The notes under the pieces were generated by a model, which was not told where the DNA came from, made no database searches, and was given only the letters and a program-made list of their open reading frames with translations. This document shows, one piece after another, positions 1 to 7,351 of a DNA stretch of 41,989 nt. The position numbers were made by a program, and so were the translations under genes. The number at the start of each line of letters is the position of its first letter. The stretch's first letter is position 1. The stretch is from JAAUQA01 sp036351435 (lineage in GTDB: Bacteria > Pseudomonadota > Gammaproteobacteria > Competibacterales > Competibacteraceae): assembly GCA_036351435.1 (NCBI GenBank), contig JAZBPA010000109.1:1-41989 (forward strand). The letters run 5' to 3'.

Positions 1-2
1 CC

Positions 3-341
3 GAAGGCGGCATCTGGATAACCAGCATCGTCAGTAACCGGGTTATCAGACTGGATGCAGATGGCCGACAGACTTTGGTGCTGGAGGATAACGACCCCGA
101 GCACTTGGCCTGGGTCGAAGACGCCTTTCAGGCTGGCGAGATGAATCGTCCTCATCTGGATACCCTCAAAAGCCAACGTTTGCGCAACATTTCAAGCCTT
201 GCTTTTGGGGGAACGGATTTACGCAGTGTCTATTTGGGATGTCTACTGGGTGACAGTCTGGCCCGGTTTACCAGTCCGATACCGGGTTTTGCACCGCCGC
301 ATTGGCAGTTCGCCGGGCCGCGCCGACGTCATCCTGATTGA
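3..341 (+). CDS. SMP-30/gluconolactonase family protein, C-terminal part (5' end outside window)
   Basis: The frame is open from the left edge and stops at 341, giving about 112 residues. They read as the last blades of a six-bladed beta-propeller of the SMP-30/gluconolactonase/LRE family. Visible are the 'GGIWITSIVSNRVIRLDADG' strand and the late family signature 'ISSLAFGGTDLRSVYLG', which normally precedes the final blade. Family members hydrolyse sugar lactones such as gluconolactone in the cytoplasm or periplasm, using a divalent metal. The metal-binding residues lie mostly upstream and cannot be checked here. Two sugar-type dehydrogenases and a GntR regulator follow on the same strand, so a role in sugar-acid breakdown is a reasonable inference. 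The exact substrate is unknown. The gene is separated from the next one by a strongly palindromic element. Confidence 0.8.
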   Translation, partial: EGGIWITSIVSNRVIRLDADGRQTLVLEDNDPEHLAWVEDAFQAGEMNRPHLDTLKSQRLRNISSLAFGGTDLRSVYLGCLLGDSLARFTSPIPGFAPPHWQFAGPRRRHPD

Positions 342-363
342 GTAATGGTCATCGGGCTTTATC

Positions 364-461
364 GACCTGGACACTGTGCTCAAGACGCGCCGTTAATACA
401 TCCTTGTAGGCTCGACTGCGGCATCCCTGCCGCACACGGTCTTGAACACAGCGTCCAGGTC
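364..461. repeat. Nested palindromic element (REP/MITE-like)
   Basis: Two 23-base arms, 364-386 and 439-461, are reverse complements of each other with only two mismatches. Inside the loop lies a second perfect 7-base stem, 417-423 with 428-434 (TGCGGCA/TGCCGCA), around a 4-base loop TCCC. The whole unit could fold as a cruciform in DNA or a long hairpin in RNA from either strand. No T-run follows, so it is not a textbook terminator, though it could still stop transcription or protect the 3' end of the upstream lactonase mRNA. It resembles dispersed intergenic palindromes of gammaproteobacteria, but no second copy was seen in this window. Confidence 0.75.
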
Positions 462-522
462 ACCAGCCCTGCAACATCTGAAATCCAATAACAATCGCCC
501 GCAACGGGCTTTAGGAGGCCCC

Positions 523-1569
523 ATGCAAAAGCCTTTACGTGTCGCAACCGTCGGCACCGGCTACTTTAGCCAATTCCACTACAATGCGTGGCAACAACTG
601 AGCGAAGACGGCGACATCACGCTGGCAGCAATTTGTAATCGAAGCCGTGCCGGTGCAGAGGAGTTTGCAAAGCGTTATTCAATCCCGGAGATCTTTACTG
701 ATTTCGATGCGATGCTGGATCAAATCAACCCCGATCTGGTCGACATCATCACCCCGCCCGTCACCCATTCCGCTTATGTTGGAGCTGCAATAGAGAAAGG
801 AATCCCGGTCATCTGCCAAAAACCCTTTACATCCAGCTTGCAGGAAGCCGAAGCGCTGGTGCGGAGCATTGAAGACAAACAGGCCACGGTGATTATTCAC
901 GAGAACTTCAGGTTTCAACCCTGGTATTCCAAACTCAAAGAACTCCTTGAACAAGGCGTGATTGGAATGGCCTATCAAGTCTCTTTCAGGCTGCGTCCCG
1001 GAGATGGCCAGGGCCCGGAAGCTTATCTGAACCGGCAGCCTTATTTCCAACAGATGGAGCGACTCCTAGTCCACGAAACTGCCATTCATTTGATCGATAC
1101 GTTCCGATATTTGTTCGGTGAAATCACGGCGGTCTTCGCTCAACTCGTCAAGCTCAATCCTGTTATCAAAGGGGAGGACGCAGGCATCATCCTTTTTGAT
1201 TTTGCCAATGGGCGACGAGGTCTGTTTGATGGCAATCGCTTAGTCGATCACAAAGCTGAGAACCGGCGACTGACTATGGGTGAAATGAGCATCGAAGGTT
1301 CCAACGGCACGCTTCGGTTGGACGGTGACGGTGGCATCCAACTCCGCCGACATGACGACAACTACTGGCAGCCGATACCCTACGAATGGCACAATCGAGA
1401 CTATGCTGGTGATTGTGTTTATCGGACACAAAAACATGTCGTCGACCATCTGCTCATTGGGTCACCCGTTATGAATACCGCCAAGGAATATCTGACTAAT
1501 CTCCGTATTGAAGAAGCGGTTTATCAATCTTCGGCAACGGGTAAAAAGATTGCAATCGCTAACACTTAG
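523..1569 (+). CDS. Gfo/Idh/MocA family NAD(P)-dependent oxidoreductase
   Basis: A 348-residue protein with an N-terminal Rossmann fold (VGTGYFSQ at residues 10-17) and the family's Lys-Pro pair at residues 100-101 in 'GIPVICQKPF', the lysine being the usual catalytic or cofactor-contacting residue. The C-terminal half has the alpha/beta substrate domain, including 'LLVHETAIHLIDTFRYLFG', where the second histidine matches the catalytic position of the family. Such enzymes oxidise or reduce sugars, inositols or their derivatives. I chose the ATG at 523 because TAGGAGG lies 5 bases ahead of it. An in-frame TTG at 442 would put 27 extra residues inside the palindromic element. It sits between a lactonase and a GntR regulator gene, which suggests carbohydrate catabolism. 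Substrate unknown. Confidence 0.88.
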   Translation: MQKPLRVATVGTGYFSQFHYNAWQQLSEDGDITLAAICNRSRAGAEEFAKRYSIPEIFTDFDAMLDQINPDLVDIITPPVTHSAYVGAAIEKGIPVICQKPFTSSLQEAEALVRSIEDKQATVIIHENFRFQPWYSKLKELLEQGVIGMAYQVSFRLRPGDGQGPEAYLNRQPYFQQMERLLVHETAIHLIDTFRYLFGEITAVFAQLVKLNPVIKGEDAGIILFDFANGRRGLFDGNRLVDHKAENRRLTMGEMSIEGSNGTLRLDGDGGIQLRRHDDNYWQPIPYEWHNRDYAGDCVYRTQKHVVDHLLIGSPVMNTAKEYLTNLRIEEAVYQSSATGKKIAIANT

Positions 1570-1580
1570 AACCTGCTGAT

Positions 1581-2297
1581 ATGACTCAAGGTGCTGCTAC
1601 GAGAAAAACAATGTCGCATTCAGCCCCAGCCGGCAAACGCCGGAAGTCCCTTTCGGAACGGGCCTACACTGAGCTTAAAAGGCGCATCTTCGAGAATGAA
1701 CTTACGATCGGAGCCCAATATATGGAGCATGAGGTGGCGGAACTGCTGAACATGAGCCGAACGCCGGTGCGCGAAGCGTTCAATCAGCTCGCCAGAGAAG
1801 GGCTAGTCGAGGTCCGGCCACGCCACGGAATGCAGGTAAAACCCATATCTTTGGAAGATATGCGAGAGATTTACCAAGTGCTTACTGCATTGGAATCGAC
1901 AGCAGCGGCACTGGCAGCGGAAAAGAAACTGTCGGTGGAGGAAACCGAATCACTGCGCAAGGCAGTTACCGATATGGACGCCGCGTTGGAGCACGACGAT
2001 ATGGACGCTTGGGCCAAAGCGGACGTGCGATTTCACTGCCTGTTGGTCGAACTGAGCGGAAACAAGCGTTTGATTGAAGTGGTTACAACATTCATTAACC
2101 AATCGCATCGTTTTCGCTTGCTGACGTTACGGTTGCGGCCCAAGCCGTTTGATTCAAACCGGGATCATCATGTTGTTCTGGAAGCGATTATGCAGGGAGA
2201 TGCCGAAACAGCACGCAAGGCCCATCGTCAGCACCGAGAAAAAAGCGGTCGGATGTTGGTATCCTTGGTCGAGCAACACGGGCTCAGCCGGATTTGA
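1581..2297 (+). CDS. GntR family transcriptional regulator with FCD ligand domain
   Basis: A 238-residue regulator. Residues about 22-90 form a GntR winged helix ('LSERAYTELKRRIFENE', 'LNMSRTPVREAFNQLAREGL'). Residues about 95-225 form an all-helical FCD domain of the FadR subfamily. The FCD metal/ligand residues appear as D-x-x-F-H in 'ADVRFHCLLVELSG' and as later histidines in 'DHHVVLEAIMQGD' and 'ARKAHRQHRE'. FCD regulators usually bind an organic or sugar acid and release an operator near their own cluster. It starts 11 bases after the oxidoreductase gene and is probably co-transcribed with it. No strong ribosome site precedes the ATG at 1581; a second in-frame ATG at 1611 is possible. 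It most likely controls the flanking dehydrogenase genes (inference). Confidence 0.9.
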   Translation: MTQGAATRKTMSHSAPAGKRRKSLSERAYTELKRRIFENELTIGAQYMEHEVAELLNMSRTPVREAFNQLAREGLVEVRPRHGMQVKPISLEDMREIYQVLTALESTAAALAAEKKLSVEETESLRKAVTDMDAALEHDDMDAWAKADVRFHCLLVELSGNKRLIEVVTTFINQSHRFRLLTLRLRPKPFDSNRDHHVVLEAIMQGDAETARKAHRQHREKSGRMLVSLVEQHGLSRI

Positions 2298-2353
2298 CTC
2301 GGTAACAGCATCGCACTAGCTCACAGGCTTGGGTCGCTCGTTCAAAGAGGTGT

Positions 2354-2374
2354 CGACGACCCGGACGGTCGTCG
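2354..2374. promoter_or_regulatory. Inverted repeat between GntR regulator and dehydrogenase genes
   Basis: An 8-base perfect inverted repeat, CGACGACC and GGTCGTCG, is separated by 5 bases (CGGAC). It lies 57 bases past the GntR stop and 70 bases before the next start. It could be an operator for the neighbouring regulator or a factor-assisted termination hairpin; no T-run follows it. Confidence 0.4.
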
Positions 2375-2443
2375 TCAAGCTTACAAGGAAGTATTTACAG
2401 CGTCCTCTGGAACGAGTGACTTAAGCCCTGCAGGATAACCAGC

Positions 2444-3304
2444 ATGTCTGAACAAATTGGGTTTGTAGGAACCGGGCTGATGGGCTCGGGAATGGCGAAA
2501 AACCTGTTGCAAGCCGGTCATGCGCTTAGCGTATTGGCTCATCGTAACCGAAAACCAATAGAACATCTTATGGCTTTGGGTGCGATCGAAGTCGCTGACC
2601 TAAAGAGTTTGGCCACTGGTGCGAAAGTGCTGTTCCTTTGCCTTCCTAATGCAAACATAGTCGAACAGGTGATAGGCGGTCTGTTTCCTCACTTGCAAAA
2701 GGAAACGCTCATCATCGACACCACCACCTCGCTGCCGGAAACGTCCCAGGTACTGAACGAACGCCTAGCGAAGATAGATGTTGAATTCATTGATGCCCCG
2801 GTCACCGGTGGACCGCCCGCTGCTGCAAATGGCACGCTGACCACTATGTTGGGCGGTAGCAGCGACGTTTGCGAGCGAGCCACGCCACTAATTCGCCATT
2901 ATTCGACAACCGTGGTTCGATTTGGCGATTCAGGATCGGGAAATAGGGCAAAACTCATTCACAACTTCATCACGATGGGCCACGTGGCTTTGATTGTGGA
3001 AGCGTTCCGGCGTTGCGATCACTGCGGTATTGATCGAGAAGCCATGTATGAAGTTATGAGTAATGGCGGTGCTGATTCCGCCACATTACGTAAAATGGTC
3101 CCCAGCGCACTCTATGGGACCTACGACGGACACGCGTTCAGCCTTGCTAATGCCGCAAAAGATGTCGACTACATTGCCCACATGGCGGCTAATATGGGTG
3201 AAGAAAGCCGATTGATCCCCGCCTTGCAAGCATTTTTCGCCCAGGAAACCGCAACCCGACCCGGCAACCTTTTTGTCAGCGAATTACTCAGACCGAGCGA
3301 GTAG
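2444..3304 (+). CDS. NAD(P)-dependent 3-hydroxyisobutyrate dehydrogenase family oxidoreductase
   Basis: A 286-residue beta-hydroxyacid dehydrogenase, the usual length for this family. The N-terminal dinucleotide site is GFVGTGLMGSGMA (residues 6-18). The substrate signature appears as 'DAPVTGGPPAAANGTL', and the catalytic lysine as 'KLIHNFITMGHVA' (family pattern K-x3-N). Relatives include 3-hydroxyisobutyrate dehydrogenase, tartronate semialdehyde reductase and 4-hydroxybutyrate-type enzymes, so the substrate is a small beta-hydroxy acid or semialdehyde. Next to a lactonase, a sugar oxidoreductase and a GntR regulator, a role late in a sugar-acid pathway such as tartronate semialdehyde reduction is plausible but not proven. 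The family also contains plain housekeeping members. Confidence 0.88.
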   Translation: MSEQIGFVGTGLMGSGMAKNLLQAGHALSVLAHRNRKPIEHLMALGAIEVADLKSLATGAKVLFLCLPNANIVEQVIGGLFPHLQKETLIIDTTTSLPETSQVLNERLAKIDVEFIDAPVTGGPPAAANGTLTTMLGGSSDVCERATPLIRHYSTTVVRFGDSGSGNRAKLIHNFITMGHVALIVEAFRRCDHCGIDREAMYEVMSNGGADSATLRKMVPSALYGTYDGHAFSLANAAKDVDYIAHMAANMGEESRLIPALQAFFAQETATRPGNLFVSELLRPSE

Positions 3305-3320
3305 GACTGTCTTACCCATC

Positions 3321-4853
3321 ATGACCTCAATCATTCTCACCACGCTAAACGCCCGCTATTTCCACGCCTCACTGGGGTTGCGCTATTTGCTGGCCAATAT
3401 GGGTGATTTGCGGGCTGAAACGTGCTTGCAGGAATTCATCATCACCCATCGGCCCATCGACATCGTCGAAAGCCTGTTGCAACAGCAGCCCAGAATAATC
3501 GGCTTCGGGGTGTATATCTGGAACGTTGCGGAAACCACTCAGGTTGTAGCTCTGCTTAAACAGGTGCGGCCAGATATAGTAATCGTGCTCGGCGGCCCTG
3601 AAGTGAGTTATGAATACGAGCATCAACCGATCGTGCAGTTAGCCGATTATGTCATCACCGGCCCCGCCGATCTGGAATTCGGCCCGTTGTGTCGGCAGTT
3701 ATTGCAACATGATCGGCCTACCCGGAAATTGATCACAGCGACGCAACCACCGCTGTCGCAATTGGCGTTGCCCTATCAGTTCTATAACGAAGAAGACATC
3801 GCTCATCGGCTAATCTATGTCGAAGCCTCGCGCGGCTGTCCCTTCAAATGTGAGTTTTGTTTATCAGCGTTGGACAAAACTGCTTGGTCTTTTGATCTCG
3901 ACCGATTTTTGGAGGAAATGCAGCAACTGCATGAACGTGGTGTCCGGCATTTCAAATTCGTCGACCGGACCTTCAATTTAAAAATTCAGTCCACTCTGAA
4001 GATTTTGAGGTTCTTTCTGGATCGGTTGGACGAGCACTTATTTCTGCATTTCGAGTTGATTCCCGATCACTTACCCGAGAGGTTACGAGACGCCATTGCT
4101 CAATTTCCCAGCGGCGTACTCCAGTTTGAAATCGGCATTCAAACCTTCAATCCCGGAGTACAGAAGCTAATCAGCCGCAAACAGGACAATCAGAAAACCG
4201 AAGACAATCTGCACTGGCTGCGTCAGACCACTCAAGCGCATTTACATACCGATTTAATCATTGGGTTGCCGGGCGAAGACGTTGCTAGTTTCGCGGAAGG
4301 TTTCAATCGCTTGGTGAGCCTTGATCCACACGAAATCCAAGTCGGCATGCTCAAGCGCTTACGCGGTGCGCCGATCAGCAGACATACTGATGAATACGGA
4401 CTGATATTCGACCCATATGCTCCTTACACTATTCTGTGCTCCGATCTCATTGATTTCGAACTGATGCAGCGTTTAAATCGGTTCGCCCGCTATTGGGATT
4501 TGATCGGCAATTCGGGGCGTTTTCATCATGCCAAACCGCTGTTGTTGGGTGACGATCCGTTCGGGCGCTTTTTGCAGTTCAGCGACTGGTTGTTCGCAAC
4601 CACTCAACAGACTCACCAAATCGCCTTGGATCGGCTGTTCAGCCTAGTTTATCAAGGGCTGATCGAAACATTGGAGGTGACGCCGACGCTGGCGCGTGAG
4701 GCATTGGCACGAGATTACGACCTGAGCGGCATTCGCCGTATTCCCGAATTTCTACGTCCTGACGTGACTGAACACAGAAGTAAATCGACCCATCGCGCTT
4801 TGCGGCAGGCACGGCACCTCAAAGTGGCATCGTCTACTCCTGCTCCCCGGTAA
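3321..4853 (+). CDS. B12-binding domain radical SAM protein (DUF4080-type)
   Basis: A 510-residue protein. Residues 1-130 form a cobalamin-binding-like Rossmann domain ('IIGFGVYIWN', 'IVIVLGGPEVSYE'). A radical SAM core follows with the cluster motif C173-x3-C177-x2-C180 in 'SRGCPFKCEFCLSALDK'. The last ~150 residues are the helical tail typical of DUF4080 proteins. The family is widespread and its reaction is not established. Cobalamin-dependent radical SAM enzymes often methylate unactivated carbons, but the N-terminal domain here lacks the full DxHxxG motif, so true B12 binding is uncertain. The ATG at 3321 was preferred over an upstream TTG at 3273 that would overlap the previous gene. 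Its 3' end overlaps the convergent NADH dehydrogenase gene by 20 bases. Confidence 0.85.
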   Translation: MTSIILTTLNARYFHASLGLRYLLANMGDLRAETCLQEFIITHRPIDIVESLLQQQPRIIGFGVYIWNVAETTQVVALLKQVRPDIVIVLGGPEVSYEYEHQPIVQLADYVITGPADLEFGPLCRQLLQHDRPTRKLITATQPPLSQLALPYQFYNEEDIAHRLIYVEASRGCPFKCEFCLSALDKTAWSFDLDRFLEEMQQLHERGVRHFKFVDRTFNLKIQSTLKILRFFLDRLDEHLFLHFELIPDHLPERLRDAIAQFPSGVLQFEIGIQTFNPGVQKLISRKQDNQKTEDNLHWLRQTTQAHLHTDLIIGLPGEDVASFAEGFNRLVSLDPHEIQVGMLKRLRGAPISRHTDEYGLIFDPYAPYTILCSDLIDFELMQRLNRFARYWDLIGNSGRFHHAKPLLLGDDPFGRFLQFSDWLFATTQQTHQIALDRLFSLVYQGLIETLEVTPTLAREALARDYDLSGIRRIPEFLRPDVTEHRSKSTHRALRQARHLKVASSTPAPR

Positions 4854-6966
4854 TCAACCGAGTTCCCCGCTTGTAGGTGAGATAGGCCCAAAACCATTCG
4901 ATAGCGACTGTCATCCGTTTGCGGACATCAACCAGAAACAGCACATGCGCCACACCCCATAGCCACCAGGCCAACGTACCGCTCAACCGAATCGAGCCAA
5001 ATTCCACTACAGCTGACTTGCGCCCTATGGTCGCAAGATTGCCGAGATGATGATAACGAAACGGTGCCGGTTGCTTGCTACCTTCCAAACGGGCCTGGAT
5101 CACTTTCGCGACATAAGTACCCTGCTGCTTAGCCGCAGGAGCCAAACCCGGCACCGGTTTGCCGTTCCAAGCCAGATTCAGCGCGGTGTCGCCCACCGCG
5201 AAAACATTCGTTAACCCCGCCACCGATAAATCAGGCTCGACTTTGACTCGCCCTGCTGAATCAGCTTCAACCTTAATCCAACTGGCCGCCGGAGAGGCCA
5301 CTACACCCGCTGCCCACAATACCGTGCGGGCTTCGACTCGGTCGCCTGAAATCAACACGCCATCCGCGTCCACCTGTTCAACCCGGCTTTTAGTAAGCAC
5401 TTCGACACCTAAGTCACGCAAGGATTTTTCAGAGACGGCGGATAGCTTCTCTTGGAATGGTGGCAACAAACGCGGTGCGGATTGCACCAGCAATACCCGA
5501 GCTTGACTCGGATCGATATTGCGAAATTCTCCCTTCAGTCCTTGCCGTGCCAGTTCAGCTATGGCGCCGGCCAGTTCCACCCCGGTCGGTCCTCCGCCGA
5601 CGATTACAAAAGTCAACAAACGTTCCCGCTCCGCCAGATCATGAGCGTTTTCCGCTTGTTCAAAGGCCAATAACAACCGGCGGCGAATCGCGGTTGCATC
5701 GTCGATCCGCTTGAGGCCCGGCGCATACGGTTCCCATTCGTCACGCCCAAAGTAGCTGTGCCGCGCGCCCGTTGCCAGCACTAGGTAATCGTAGTCGATA
5801 CGATTGTGGTCGCTGAGTATCACCTGTTGCGCGGCGCTATCCACATCGACCACCTCGCCCATGACGACGGCTACATTAGTCTGATCGCGGAACATAGAGC
5901 GGATCGGCGTCGCGATATCGGCCGGCGATAGGCTGGCTGTCGCGACCTGATAAAGCAACGGTTGAAACAGGTGATAATTACGCTTATCAATGACGGTGAC
6001 GCGGCACGCTGCAATGCGCAAGCCGTGGGCTGCTTTCACGCCACCGAAACCGGCGCCGACGATAACCACATGGGGCAATGCCTTGAGCGCAGCGTTCGCA
6101 TCGCTATCGAACTGGGGCAGATACCCGTATAAGCGCCGAACAAGCCAATGATCCAGTGCAATGGGTCCCGGCCCGTGCAAAGTCAATAATGCCAGGAAAA
6201 TGAACCAGTACAGATGATCAATACGCTGTGGTGCATTTAAATCCACGGCAAATCCCTCACCGAGCAACCATAAGACCGAGATGAGGGCGACCCAACGCGT
6301 GAGCAGGCCCACTGCCAGGAACGGACCGGCAATTCCCAGTAGCTCAGTGAGGAACAAACGGCCGGTCATGAGCGGGGCTGCTAACAAGGAAGCCAACCAA
6401 ACCCGCATGCCTAACAGGTAAACAGGTCCAATATACTGAGTCAGGGCAGCGTATAATCGCATCACTGGCTTAGCAAACGGTAGCGCCGAAGCGGCTATTC
6501 CGGTTCCCAGGAGCCGATCTAGTGAGAATGCGCCAGCTCCCAGCACCAGATACCAGCCAAACAAGGTTGCCCAGTACAGATTCTCGTTTAAGGCCTGATA
6601 TTCGAATTGAATGACTAACGAGAGAATCAGCAACGGAATGACGGTCAATCGGGTAGCCAGTCCCAACACCAAAAATATCGGACAGATGACTTCGATAGAA
6701 ACGCCAACATAGGCCGCCACAACCGGGTCCATCCAGGGTACTGGATATTCATGAGTTGCCAGGTACAGTGCATTATCCCAGTCAGTCAGTTTGAGCACAC
6801 CGGATACCCAAAACGTCTGGGCCAGCCATAGGCGAATCAGCAAATCCAAGAATGGGCTTATAGTGATTTCCGCAATTTGCATGGCACCGCTCACCCGCTT
6901 AAGCCCATTGGCTATCACGTTGGTCCGGCGGTATTGGATAGCGGCGGTTCGTGATGTGGTCGTCAA
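4834..6966 (-). CDS. DoxX-DoxX-NADH dehydrogenase (type II) fusion protein
   Basis: A 710-residue protein. The C-terminal ~410 residues are a type II NADH:quinone oxidoreductase: FAD site VIVGAGFGG (301-309), the signature 'YHLFQPLLYQVATASLSPAD', the NADH site 'VIVGGGPTGVELAGA', the FAD motif 'VFAVGD', and a tail resembling the membrane-binding helices of NDH-2. Type II enzymes pass electrons from NADH to quinone without pumping protons. The N-terminal ~280 residues are hydrophobic and hold a DoxX-like four-helix unit (about 38-152) and a second, shorter DoxX-like unit (about 183-278). Both units end in a similar 'F/A-x-LD-x-x-L' turn. The TTG start is supported by GGAGGA seven bases upstream. 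DoxX proteins are linked to quinone or thiol redox chemistry, so the fusion probably anchors or extends the quinone reaction (inference). Confidence 0.9.
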   Translation of the reverse strand: MTTTSRTAAIQYRRTNVIANGLKRVSGAMQIAEITISPFLDLLIRLWLAQTFWVSGVLKLTDWDNALYLATHEYPVPWMDPVVAAYVGVSIEVICPIFLVLGLATRLTVIPLLILSLVIQFEYQALNENLYWATLFGWYLVLGAGAFSLDRLLGTGIAASALPFAKPVMRLYAALTQYIGPVYLLGMRVWLASLLAAPLMTGRLFLTELLGIAGPFLAVGLLTRWVALISVLWLLGEGFAVDLNAPQRIDHLYWFIFLALLTLHGPGPIALDHWLVRRLYGYLPQFDSDANAALKALPHVVIVGAGFGGVKAAHGLRIAACRVTVIDKRNYHLFQPLLYQVATASLSPADIATPIRSMFRDQTNVAVVMGEVVDVDSAAQQVILSDHNRIDYDYLVLATGARHSYFGRDEWEPYAPGLKRIDDATAIRRRLLLAFEQAENAHDLAERERLLTFVIVGGGPTGVELAGAIAELARQGLKGEFRNIDPSQARVLLVQSAPRLLPPFQEKLSAVSEKSLRDLGVEVLTKSRVEQVDADGVLISGDRVEARTVLWAAGVVASPAASWIKVEADSAGRVKVEPDLSVAGLTNVFAVGDTALNLAWNGKPVPGLAPAAKQQGTYVAKVIQARLEGSKQPAPFRYHHLGNLATIGRKSAVVEFGSIRLSGTLAWWLWGVAHVLFLVDVRKRMTVAIEWFWAYLTYKRGTRLITGEQE

Positions 6967-6973
6967 ACTTTAG

Positions 6974-6979
6974 TCCTCC
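6974..6979 (-). promoter_or_regulatory. Shine-Dalgarno site deciding the TTG start of the DoxX-NDH-2 gene
   Basis: On the minus strand GGAGGA ends 7 bases before TTG at 6966-6964. The later in-frame candidates (two GTGs and an ATG at codon 30) lack a comparable site, so the TTG is the best start. Confidence 0.7.
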
Positions 6980-7220
6980 GCCAGTCTCAGTAACTCTGGA
7001 AGCTACGTGGTATGTTTGGACAATTCAAGCTTCACTTCAATACGTGGTCTTCTTGATCTTGGTTGCAAGTCAAAGCCGATTAAAGTCGACTGAGTCGAGA
7101 GCGGAGCTAAGGGTGTTAACAGTCGAAGAAGAACCAACAAGTAACTATAGCCTGCGTTCGGTTTTAGCGGAGATGCTGAGCGCTAATTAACTAGCACCAT
7201 TGGTTTCCAGGGCTGCTGAC

Positions 7221-7247
7221 GGTGGGTTACGCACTGCTCCACCCACC
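7221..7247. repeat. Short inverted repeat (hairpin)
   Basis: GGTGGGT and ACCCACC form a perfect 7-base stem around a 13-base loop. There is no adjacent T-run, so it is not a clear terminator. Confidence 0.5.
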
Positions 7248-7270
7248 CTACTCGACTACCAGCGTGATAG

Positions 7271-7299
7271 TTGATGTCCCAACGGAATATCTCTAAATT
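7271..7299 (+). promoter_or_regulatory. Candidate sigma-70 promoter for the secreted beta-helix protein
   Basis: TTGATG (7271-7276) and TAAATT (7294-7299) are separated by 17 bases. Each hexamer matches consensus at four of six positions. Transcription would begin near 7306, about 46 bases ahead of the ATG at 7352. This is prediction by eye only. Confidence 0.35.
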
Positions 7300-7351
7300 A
7301 GCCGAATGATTAATAACTGCTTTGCAAAAAGACACTTAGGAGAGACGATCC

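Larger units (their letters stand above)
6980..7351. other. Divergent intergenic region between NDH-2 fusion and secreted protein genes
   Basis: These 372 bases separate two divergent genes. A 79-codon open frame at 6951-7190 has no ribosome site, no recognisable family and overlaps the NDH-2 start, so I do not call it a gene. An inverted repeat GGTGGGT (7221-7227) with ACCCACC (7241-7247) could form a 7-base hairpin and resembles common dispersed palindromes. A candidate promoter for the secreted protein lies at 7271-7299. The ribosome site TAGGAGAG precedes the ATG at 7352. No convincing promoter was found for the minus-strand gene. Confidence 0.5.

Noticed and set aside
442..522. 27-codon N-terminal extension of the Gfo/Idh/MocA protein from a TTG
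   Set aside because: It would translate one arm of the palindromic element, and a clear ribosome site serves the ATG at 523.
6951..7190. 79-codon plus-strand frame in the NDH-2/secreted protein gap
   Set aside because: It has no ribosome site or recognisable family, and it overlaps the well-supported NDH-2 start.
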